Assembly (NCBI GenBank): GCA_036398215.1
Contig: DASWHK010000205.1
Location: 1-7,217 of the forward strand
Reading direction: 5' to 3'
DNA length: 7,217 nucleotides
From: DASWHK01 sp036398215
GTDB taxonomy: Bacteria > Acidobacteriota > UBA890
This document shows positions 1 through 5,636 of the stretch, piece after piece; position 1 is the stretch's first letter; every line of letters begins with the position of its first letter. Made by a program: the position numbers and the translations under genes. The notes beneath the pieces were generated by a model, which saw only the letters and a program-made list of their open reading frames with translations, was not told the DNA's origin and made no database searches.

Positions 1-1426
1 CGAGGCGGCCATCGATCCGGACGATCCCGCTGATCGTCAGCGTTTCGCTCGCCGAATCCCAGGCCAGGCTTCCCTTGCCGGCCGGGTCGACCCAGGCGAA
101 GTCGCCGGTGTCTTGATCGATCGAAAGGTCGGCGCCGGGCAGCGGCGTGTAGGCGCTGGCGGCGAGGAAATCGCTGTAGCTTGCGTACGTGGATCCGCTG
201 ATGGGGTCCGTGTAGGGGTTCGAGAGGCTCGGGAAGGTGACGTCCTCGCCGAGGTCGTAGGCGCCGACCTCGTCGACGTGGACGTTGAGGCCGGAGTCGT
301 CGAAGGTGCCGTCCGTGTAGACGCCGTCGAGCGTCTCCTTGTAGCCGTTGCCGGGGATCTCTATGCCGCCGAGCGCGGCCGCCAGGTCGACCTCGAAGGC
401 GGCGTCCTTCAGGCGCACCGCGGTGTCGAGCGTCGCGACCTGGTCGCCGTTGTAGTCCTGTTGCTCGATAGCGGGCAGCTTGTCGGCGAGGCTGCCGAGG
501 CCGCCGACGCCATCGATGCCGTCGTAGCTATTGACGATCTTCGACAGGTTGCCGAGGCTGAGCTGGGTGCCGGACCCACCGCCGCCGCCGCGCCCGCGCC
601 CGCCGCCGCGCCCGCGCCTGCCGCCGCCCCCCCGGCCTCCGGATCGGCCGGGAGCGCCGCCATCGGCGTCGCCGATGACCACCACCGGTCCGGCGATCTG
701 GACGACGCCGCCCTCGATCACCTCACCGCCGTCGCCGTCACCGAGGAACGCGGCGCTCGAGTGCATGCCGACGTGGTCCACCTCGACGCTGACGACGGCG
801 TCGATCGTGGTCGCCGAGGGGGTCTCGCCGCTGCCGGCCGAACCTACCGAGCGCATTTGGAAGTTCACCCGCGACGACGATCCCAGGGCCTCGATGGTCG
901 GCGGCAGCCATATCGTTCGCTGGTAGGTACCACCGCCGAAGGCCGTCGTGCCGCCCAGCGTGTAGGGCGTGCCGGCGTACGGATCGGGGGTGATCGTCGC
1001 GGCGGTCAGCACATACCCGTTGAGCAGGGCTCCCTCCGGATCAGGAAACGGGTCCGCCAAGGAGACGGGGGAGGTGCTCAAGTTCACCCAGCCGGCCAGG
1101 GCGCTGGAGGCCGGATCCGCGTCGTAATCGGCCCACATGTCGGCTGCCGTCGCCTGCAGCCCGGAATCGGCCAGGTGCAGCGCCTCCGTGCCCGAACGGT
1201 AGTTGCCGCTCAGCGCGTAGTCGACGCGGCCCATGCTCACCACGGCCGCCCCCAGCAGCGAGACGACGAACAGGATCAGCACCGTGATCAGCAGGGCGAC
1301 GCCCGACGGCTGGTCGTCGTCGACGCCGCAGCCGCCCCCGCGGCGGAGCTCGGGCGGCGGCGAGGAACGTGCCGATGCAAGCGGCCGCGAGCGAGCGGGA
1401 GCGGCAATTTTTCGAGGTTGCGTCAT
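1..1426 (-). CDS. PilX-like type IV pilus minor pilin (partial, C-terminus off the left edge)
   Basis: The frame is open for 475 codons from ATG 1426-1424 to the window edge; an in-frame TGA lies just upstream at 1444-1442, so this is the only sensible start. No Shine-Dalgarno is visible. Residues 1-41 are a Pro/Arg/Ser-rich, then Gly/Asp-rich leader. Residues 42-63 (GVALLITVLILFVVSLLG...) form a hydrophobic helix, followed by S-M-G-R and A-L-S-G-N-Y-R-S with E81-A-L-H-L-A-D-S-G. This is the pattern of the PilX N-terminal family, whose members are inner-membrane minor pilins that help prime pilus assembly. Residues 260-286 are an Arg/Gly-rich low-complexity linker. The visible end (LTISGIVRIDG) resembles the repetitive beta-strand tail of long PilX-like proteins. 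It is far longer than classical PilX (under 200 residues). Divergent PilV- and PilW-like genes support the pilus role. The family call is fairly secure; the exact role in the machine is inferred. Confidence 0.8.
   Translation of the reverse strand, partial: MTQPRKIAAPARSRPLASARSSPPPELRRGGGCGVDDDQPSGVALLITVLILFVVSLLGAAVVSMGRVDYALSGNYRSGTEALHLADSGLQATAADMWADYDADPASSALAGWVNLSTSPVSLADPFPDPEGALLNGYVLTAATITPDPYAGTPYTLGGTTAFGGGTYQRTIWLPPTIEALGSSSRVNFQMRSVGSAGSGETPSATTIDAVVSVEVDHVGMHSSAAFLGDGDGGEVIEGGVVQIAGPVVVIGDADGGAPGRSGGRGGGGRRGRGGGRGRGGGGGSGTQLSLGNLSKIVNSYDGIDGVGGLGSLADKLPAIEQQDYNGDQVATLDTAVRLKDAAFEVDLAAALGGIEIPGNGYKETLDGVYTDGTFDDSGLNVHVDEVGAYDLGEDVTFPSLSNPYTDPISGSTYASYSDFLAASAYTPLPGADLSIDQDTGDFAWVDPAGKGSLAWDSASETLTISGIVRIDGRL
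582..618 (-). repeat. 18-bp perfect tandem repeat inside the PilX-like gene
   Basis: Positions 583-600 and 601-618 are identical, with one more base of periodicity to the left. The unit is in frame and encodes Arg-Gly-Arg-Gly-Gly-Gly, giving two consecutive copies in a longer Gly/Arg tract (codons about 569-649). The GC-only composition makes replication slippage a likely origin. Confidence 0.8.
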
Positions 1427-1447
1427 AATGCCGGCATGGTATCAACT

Positions 1448-1496
1448 CTGAAACGTAGCCACGGCCTGCTATAGCCAACCGCCTCGCCGCAGCCAA
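1448..1496. promoter_or_regulatory. Candidate symmetric divergent promoter between the pilX-like and pilV-like genes
   Basis: The 94-bp region between the divergent starts contains GCTATAGC (1468-1475), an 8-bp palindrome that can act as a -10 on both strands. Rightward: CTGAAA (1448-1453), a 16-bp spacer, then TATAGC (1470-1475) preceded by an extended-10 TG. Leftward: TTGGCT (complement of 1491-1496), a 17-bp spacer, then TATAGC (complement of 1468-1473). Each hexamer matches sigma-70 consensus at about 4 of 6 positions. Predicted starts leave leaders of roughly 35-40 nt to both genes. This is pattern matching only, and a different sigma factor (for example sigma-54, common for pilins) cannot be excluded. 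Confidence 0.35.
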
Positions 1497-1520
1497 AGCG
1501 ACCTCTTTCTTGGGTTTTCG

Positions 1521-1940
1521 ATGCGATTTCGCCTTCGGGCCCCCGACGATGGGTTCACTCTGGTCGAGGCGCTGGTGGCGATGTTCGTCACCACCCTGAT
1601 CCTGTTGACGATCGCGGAGCTGATGATCACGGGGCTGTACGTGCATCGCAGCGCCAGCGACCTGACCGAGACCACGGCACTGGCCGCCGAGAGGCTCGAG
1701 CAGTTGCGCAATACCCCCTATGATCAGCTCCTCGCCGGCGGTTCGATCGCCGTCAACACCGCCGGCTTCTCCGACAGCATCGACGTCGACGGCGACGGTC
1801 AGGTCGACTACACCCGGCGCTGGGAAATCCTCGACCTCGGCGACCGCAAGGAGCTGCGCGTGCGCGCCATCTCGCTGCTGATCACGATGGGACCGGCCAA
1901 GGAAGCCACTTTGTTTCTGCTGGTGGCGCCGGAAGGTTGA
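1521..1940 (+). CDS. PilV-like type IV prepilin / minor pseudopilin
   Basis: This is a 139-residue protein with a class III (prepilin) signal. It has a short charged leader MRFRLRAPDDG, cleavage expected after G11, then F12-T-L-V-E16, where E16 is the conserved Glu at +5, and a hydrophobic helix at about 12-39. Prepilin peptidase would cut and N-methylate it. The region after the helix (TTALAAERLEQLRNTPYDQL, residues 51-70) is the usual PilV/GspI-type motif that follows the N-terminal helix. Residues 88-96 read DVDGDGQVD, a DxDxDG calcium-loop-like stretch. The start is set by the leader length; the upstream Shine-Dalgarno is weak (GGG at about 1512-1514). The pilW-like gene follows almost directly, so the two are probably co-transcribed. 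The family call (PilV/type IV modification protein) is good; whether it serves a pilus or a secretion pseudopilus is not decided here. Confidence 0.85.
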   Translation: MRFRLRAPDDGFTLVEALVAMFVTTLILLTIAELMITGLYVHRSASDLTETTALAAERLEQLRNTPYDQLLAGGSIAVNTAGFSDSIDVDGDGQVDYTRRWEILDLGDRKELRVRAISLLITMGPAKEATLFLLVAPEG

Positions 1941-1945
1941 TCCGC

Positions 1946-2689
1946 ATGTCTCATCGCCGCTGTACCGCGGGTGCGGGGCCTGCCGGCGGGTTGCGGCCGG
2001 CCGGTGGCGTCGTGGCGAGGCTTCGCCGGATGGCGGGGGCAGGTTCCGCGGCCGCCGGCTACACGCTGCTCGAGCTGCTGGTGTCGCTGCTGATCGTGAG
2101 CTTCCTGCTCGGTGGCTTGTACACGGTGGTCTTCCAGACCCAGACGAGCTTCGAGGCCCAGCAGATGGCGATGACCCTGCGCCAGGAAGCCCGCATCGTG
2201 CTCAACAGCATGACCGTCGAGCTGCGGATGGCGGGATTCGACATCGGCAACCTGACGGAAATCATTTCCGACGCCGACGTCGACCGCCTGGCGTTCGTCA
2301 CCGACATCGACGGCGGTAGCCCCGAGCCGCCTTGCGACGCCGTCATCGAGGCGGCAGCCAACGGCGGCGCCGAGCGCATCACCTACGCGCTATTGAACGG
2401 CGAGCTGTTGCGCAGCGTCGATTGCTGGAACGGCGCCGCGTGGAGCCCGGATTCGAACGACCTGCCGCTTGCCCGCAACGTCTTGAGCGCCGCGGCGCTG
2501 TTTCGCTACTTTGACGAGAACGATGCGGAGCTGTTCCCGGGCGCCGGGGGGCTGACGGCGGCGCAGCGGGCGGCGGTGCGCTCGATCGGCATCGACCTGG
2601 AGCTCGAGGACCCGACGATTTTGCCGGGAAAGCCGCAGGCGAGCTTTGCGGTACGCACCCGGGTTACACTCCGTAACCTCGACGAATAG
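1946..2689 (+). CDS. PilW-like type IV prepilin / minor pilin
   Basis: The prepilin signal is G38|Y39-T-L-L-E43, with Glu at +5, followed by a hydrophobic helix LLVSLLIVSFLLGGLYTVVF. Then come a coiled stretch with LRQEARIVLNSMTVELRMAGFDIG and a C-terminal part containing ALFRYFDEND and SIGIDLELED, both typical of PilW-type minor pilins. Two cysteines (in PPCDAV and SVDCWN) could form a disulfide. The chosen ATG has GGAAGG at 1931-1936, 9 nt upstream, and gives a leader of 38 residues, which is long. ATG 2030 in the same frame would give a more typical 10-residue leader, with GAGG at 2017-2020. TTG 1937, overlapping the pilV-like stop, would put the ribosome site too close. The protein probably joins the PilV- and PilX-like proteins in the minor-pilin priming complex. 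Family confidence is high, start confidence moderate. Confidence 0.85.
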   Translation: MSHRRCTAGAGPAGGLRPAGGVVARLRRMAGAGSAAAGYTLLELLVSLLIVSFLLGGLYTVVFQTQTSFEAQQMAMTLRQEARIVLNSMTVELRMAGFDIGNLTEIISDADVDRLAFVTDIDGGSPEPPCDAVIEAAANGGAERITYALLNGELLRSVDCWNGAAWSPDSNDLPLARNVLSAAALFRYFDENDAELFPGAGGLTAAQRAAVRSIGIDLELEDPTILPGKPQASFAVRTRVTLRNLDE

Positions 2690-2705
2690 CAGGCCCGGCA
2701 CGGCG

Positions 2706-2721
2706 CGCCTCTCGGGAGGCG
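2706..2721 (+). terminator. Small GC hairpin after the pilW-like gene
   Basis: CGCCTC (2706-2711) pairs with GAGGCG (2716-2721) around a 4-nt UCGG loop, 16 nt after the pilW-like stop. No U-tract follows, so it is at best a weak or factor-assisted terminator, or an mRNA 3'-end stabiliser. Confidence 0.3.
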
Positions 2722-2740
2722 GGCGGCGCCAGCGACGGGT

Positions 2741-2760
2741 TAGCAGGCCATGGCCTGCTA
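2741..2760. promoter_or_regulatory. Perfect 20-bp palindrome upstream of the caspase-like gene
   Basis: TAGCAGGCCA followed by TGGCCTGCTA is an uninterrupted dyad centred at 2750/2751. It ends 18 bp before the caspase-like ATG and just before its GGAG ribosome site (2766-2769). As DNA it looks like an operator for a dimeric regulator; as RNA it could fold into an 8-bp stem with a CAUG loop. The half-site TAGCAGGCC recurs at 2687-2695 and, inverted, at 1463-1471 in the divergent pilin promoter. A role as operator is inferred. Confidence 0.45.
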
Positions 2761-2778
2761 GGTGCGGAGACCGGACCC

Positions 2779-4173
2779 ATGTCGGATCGCCTGGCGATTC
2801 TGATCGGAAACGGCAAGTTCGACGAAGACTCGGGCTTGCCGGGTCTCTTCGGGCCGCGCCACGACGTCGCCTCGCTCGGCCGCCTGCTGGCCGACCCGGG
2901 CATCGGCAACTTCGTCGTCTTCGAGCTCGTCGACCGCGACAGCGGCCAGCTGCTGCCCGAGCTGCAGCGGCTGTTCGCGATGGTCGATCCGGACACGACC
3001 CTGCTCTTCTACTATGCCGGCCATCTCATCGACGGCGCCGGTCGTGGGCTTCACCTGGCCACCGCCGATACCGTGCTCGACGATCTCGCCCACTCGGCGC
3101 TGCCGGTCTCCTTCGTCAAAACCCTGCTGCGGGGCAGCGGCGTTCGCGACCTCGCCGTGATCCTCGATTGCTGCCACCACGCCTCGCTGCCGGGCTCGCC
3201 GGGCGAGGAAGAGCTCGAGAGGGCGCTGCGGCGATTGCGCACCGGCGTCGGCTCCGCCATGCATCTGGTCGTTCCGCCGGCGCGCAACCAGACCCCGGAC
3301 GCCCGCGAGATCGCCACCGAAACGGGGCTGGAGGGTCGGTTGACCCGCTGCATCGTCGAGGGCATCTCCACCGGCGCCGCCGATCGCGACGGCGACAGCA
3401 GCGTGCGGATGCGGGAGCTCAACGAGTACCTGGGCATGCGCATGGGTCAGGACCGGCCGCTGTGGAACGGCCCGCTCGACGGCGCCGACCCGGAGATCGT
3501 CGCCAACCCCCATCCGATCAAGGGCGCCGACCCGCTGGCGTTCCAGACCCCGGTCCCCCGGGCTCAGCCACAGCCGCAGCCGCGGCCTCGCCGCTGGCTG
3601 CTCGCCGGCCTGATGGTGGCCGCCGCCGGGATCGTTGCGGCGCTCGTCTTCGAGCGCGCCGGCCCGCCGGGGCCCACCCGGCTCGAGGGTCTCTACACGG
3701 GTCCGGGGCTCCCGGAGACGATCGGGCGGGTGGCGGAGCTGTCGGCACTGCGCTCGATCATCGGTCGAACCAGCTGGATCGAGCACGTCGACGATCTCGA
3801 CGGCCGCCCGCGCCGTTATCCGACGCTGTTCACCTTGACGCTCGACCCGGCCAGCCGGGCGAGCCCGGGAACGCTGCAGCTACGGGCGCGGCAGTGGGCG
3901 CTGGTGGAGTTCAGCGACGGCGTCTACGCTGCCGGCTTCAGCAGCCGGCCGGGGATGAACCTCGGCGAGGTCCTCGTCGAGCTGGCCGACGGCAGCAGGT
4001 TCTCGTTCGAGGCCCGCACCGATCGCGCCGAGCGGCACTTCGTCGGCGTCGTCTCACGCCGGCTGATCCGCTCGATACGGCTCCAGGCGGACCAGGGGAC
4101 GTTCGCCGTCGGCCGCTGGTATACGTACGCCGACCGCGAGTATCGGCCGGCCCGATCGGCGCTGGGCTCGTAG
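2779..4173 (+). CDS. Membrane-anchored caspase-like (peptidase C14) protein
   Basis: A 464-residue protein. Residues 1-230 form a caspase-fold domain: first strand LAILIGNGKF (5-14), the segment LLFYYAGH with catalytic His82, and AVILDCCHH (126-134), in which Cys132 is the expected nucleophile. The usual DCCHSG reads DCCHHA here. Residues 202-213 match an EF-hand-like loop (D202, D204, D206, E213). A Pro/Gln/Arg linker (258-272) leads to one transmembrane helix (273-291). Arginines 269, 271 and 272 before it predict a cytoplasmic protease and an outside C-terminus. Residues 295-464 are an unrecognised, beta-rich-looking domain. Bacterial C14 proteins cut after basic residues in some families and act in stress, cell death, signalling or defence; none is shown here. 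GGAG at 2766-2769, 9 nt upstream, supports the ATG. The gene stands alone between hairpins, after the pilin pair on the same strand. Catalytic residues are intact, so it is probably active. Confidence 0.85.
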   Translation: MSDRLAILIGNGKFDEDSGLPGLFGPRHDVASLGRLLADPGIGNFVVFELVDRDSGQLLPELQRLFAMVDPDTTLLFYYAGHLIDGAGRGLHLATADTVLDDLAHSALPVSFVKTLLRGSGVRDLAVILDCCHHASLPGSPGEEELERALRRLRTGVGSAMHLVVPPARNQTPDAREIATETGLEGRLTRCIVEGISTGAADRDGDSSVRMRELNEYLGMRMGQDRPLWNGPLDGADPEIVANPHPIKGADPLAFQTPVPRAQPQPQPRPRRWLLAGLMVAAAGIVAALVFERAGPPGPTRLEGLYTGPGLPETIGRVAELSALRSIIGRTSWIEHVDDLDGRPRRYPTLFTLTLDPASRASPGTLQLRARQWALVEFSDGVYAAGFSSRPGMNLGEVLVELADGSRFSFEARTDRAERHFVGVVSRRLIRSIRLQADQGTFAVGRWYTYADREYRPARSALGS

Positions 4174-4217
4174 CGGGCCGGGCGCCGGGCTCTTCGCCAG
4201 CCAGGCGCCGGGCCCGC
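4173..4217 (+). terminator. GC-rich hairpin ending the caspase-like transcript
   Basis: Arms 4173-4186 and 4204-4217 pair at 13 of 14 positions around a 17-nt loop, starting at the last base of the caspase-like stop codon. No U-run follows; in a high-GC genome it may still work as a non-canonical or Rho-assisted terminator. The next promoter candidate begins 4 nt downstream, so it would insulate the two genes. Confidence 0.5.
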
Positions 4218-4220
4218 CGT

Positions 4221-4226
4221 TATAAT
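4221..4226 (+). promoter_or_regulatory. Consensus -10 box (TATAAT) for the kbl-like gene
   Basis: A perfect sigma-70 TATAAT stands out in GC-rich surroundings, about 38 bp before the kbl-like ATG. Transcription would start near 4233, leaving a leader of about 30 nt. No good -35 hexamer is visible at 16-18 bp spacing; that zone is occupied by the hairpin arm. Confidence 0.5.
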
Positions 4227-4263
4227 CAAGCCGTCCGCTCACGACGACCCCCGGGGACCAGGC

Positions 4264-5490
4264 ATGCCGATCGACCGAATGACCGCCGCGCTCGCCGCCC
4301 ACGTCGCCGACCTCGAGGCGCGCGGCACCGCCAAGGGGGGCGAGTCTGTGGTCACCGCGGCGCATCCGCCGGAGGGCGAGCGCGGGCCGCGCTTCAACCT
4401 CGCCGGCGCCGGCGAGCGCGCCTTCATCCGCATGAACTCGAACTCGTACCTGGGGATGTCGATGCGCGCCGAGATCATCGCCGCCGAGGAGGCGGCGGCG
4501 GCGCGCTTCGGCGCCGGCCCCGGGGCGGTGCGCTTCATCAGCGGCACGTACGAGCCGCACGTGGCGCTCGAGCGCCGGCTCGCCGTCTTCCACGGCCGCG
4601 AGGCCGGGATGATCTTCTCGGCCGCCTACGCCGCGGTCATGGGCACGGTGGCGCCGCTGGTCACCGCGGAGACCATCGTGATCAGCGACGAGCTCAACCA
4701 CAACTGCATCATCAACGCCGTGCGCCTCTCGCGTCCCCTCGACAAGGGGATCTACCCTCACCTCGACTTGGCGGCCCTCGAGCGGCAGCTCGAGGCGGCC
4801 AAGGGGCGCGCCAAGCGGGTGCTGGTGATCACCGACGGCATCTTCTCGATGCGCGGCGATCACGCGCCGGTCGACGAGATCATGGAGATCGCGGCGCGCC
4901 ACGACGACGCCTTCGAGGAGAACGCCGTGGTGATCGTCGACGACTCGCATGGAGTGGGCGCCTTCGGCGCCACGGGCCGCGGCACCGAGGAGTACACCGG
5001 ATCGCCGCCGGTCGACGTCTTGATCGCGACGCTCGGCAAGGCGCTGGGGGTCAACGGCGGCTACCTGGTCGGCAGCGCGACGCTGGTCCGTTTTCTGCGC
5101 GAGAGCGCGCCCTTTTATATCTACTCGAACCCGATCACCGCGAGCGAGGCGAGCGCGGCCCTGCGGGCGCTCGAGGTCCTCGACTCGCACGAGGGGCTGC
5201 GGCTGCTCGAAAAGCTGCGCGCCTTGACGGCGCGCTTCGCGGAGGGGCTCGAGAAGCTCGGCTTCGAGGTGATCCCCGGCGAGCACCCGGTCGTGCCCCT
5301 GATGGTGCGCGACACGGAGCGTACCCGCGCCCTGGTCGCCCATCTCTGGGAGCACGGGGTGCTGGCCACCGGCCTCGCCTACCCGGTCGTGCCGCGGGGC
5401 GACGAGGAGATTCGCTTCCAGGTCAACGCCGATCACACCGCGGCCGACATCGACGCGGTCCTCGAGGTGCTCGCCGAGGCCGCCGGGTAG
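4264..5490 (+). CDS. kbl: 2-amino-3-ketobutyrate CoA ligase-like (glycine C-acetyltransferase), alpha-oxoamine synthase family
   Basis: A 408-residue PLP enzyme of the alpha-oxoamine synthase family, close to the usual Kbl length of about 398. Kbl joins 2-amino-3-ketobutyrate and CoA to give glycine and acetyl-CoA, after threonine dehydrogenase, in the cytoplasm. Seen here: NSNSYLGM (58-65), AVRFISGTYEPH (88-99), DELNHN with His146 that stacks on PLP, VDDSHGVG with Asp226 (pyridine nitrogen) and His229, TLGKALG with Schiff-base Lys259, and YPVVPRGDEEIRFQ near the C-terminus, which matches Kbl rather than BioF. It differs from E. coli Kbl in VNGGY instead of GASGGY after the lysine and in a short insertion before VDDSH. 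No tdh gene is adjacent. GGGGA at 4253-4257 supports the start. Family certain; Kbl substrate specificity likely but not proven, and another alpha-oxoamine synthase reaction is possible. Confidence 0.82.
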   Translation: MPIDRMTAALAAHVADLEARGTAKGGESVVTAAHPPEGERGPRFNLAGAGERAFIRMNSNSYLGMSMRAEIIAAEEAAAARFGAGPGAVRFISGTYEPHVALERRLAVFHGREAGMIFSAAYAAVMGTVAPLVTAETIVISDELNHNCIINAVRLSRPLDKGIYPHLDLAALERQLEAAKGRAKRVLVITDGIFSMRGDHAPVDEIMEIAARHDDAFEENAVVIVDDSHGVGAFGATGRGTEEYTGSPPVDVLIATLGKALGVNGGYLVGSATLVRFLRESAPFYIYSNPITASEASAALRALEVLDSHEGLRLLEKLRALTARFAEGLEKLGFEVIPGEHPVVPLMVRDTERTRALVAHLWEHGVLATGLAYPVVPRGDEEIRFQVNADHTAADIDAVLEVLAEAAG

Positions 5491-5636
5491 GGGGCGGGGC
5501 CGGCGACCTTGCGGCCGTCCGTCGAGCCGGGGGAACCTAGAGGTAGTGCGGGACTGGCTGCTGGAAGGGACGCGCGCCGGGTAGGTGCGAGCCGGGCGGC
5601 GATCGCTGCCGCCGGCGGCCGGAAGACGAGAGAGCG

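Noticed and set aside
582..618. Possible CRISPR or satellite array
   Set aside because: Only two adjacent copies without spacers, lying in frame inside a gene; it is a slippage-type tandem repeat.
569..649. Suspected frameshift in the PilX-like gene at the G/C-rich tract
   Set aside because: Codon-by-codon reading shows the same frame on both sides of the tract, so no frameshift is needed.
1428..1437. 10-bp palindrome ATGCCGGCAT next to the pilX-like start
   Set aside because: Short palindromes of this size are expected by chance in GC-rich DNA; too close to the start codon to argue for an operator on its own.
113..1474. Long open frame on the + strand opposite the PilX-like gene
   Set aside because: Its translation is Ala/Arg/Val-rich with no domain. 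The minus frame carries the PilX N-terminal motif and continuous protein-like sequence, so this is an antisense shadow in GC-rich DNA.
2779..4173. Caspase-like gene as part of a known defence system
   Set aside because: No gasdermin, CHAT/TPR, nucleotide-sensing, CRISPR or reverse-transcriptase gene is adjacent; neighbours are pilins and metabolic genes.
4054..5436. 460-codon minus-strand frame opposite the kbl-like gene
   Set aside because: Composition is Arg/His/Asp/Val-rich as expected from the reverse complement of GC-rich coding DNA, with no recognisable motif.
2646..5540. 964-codon open frame on the + strand across the caspase-like and kbl-like genes
   Set aside because: It is an Arg/Pro/Gly-rich shadow that overlaps two genes with clear motifs in other frames and crosses their intergenic hairpin and promoter.
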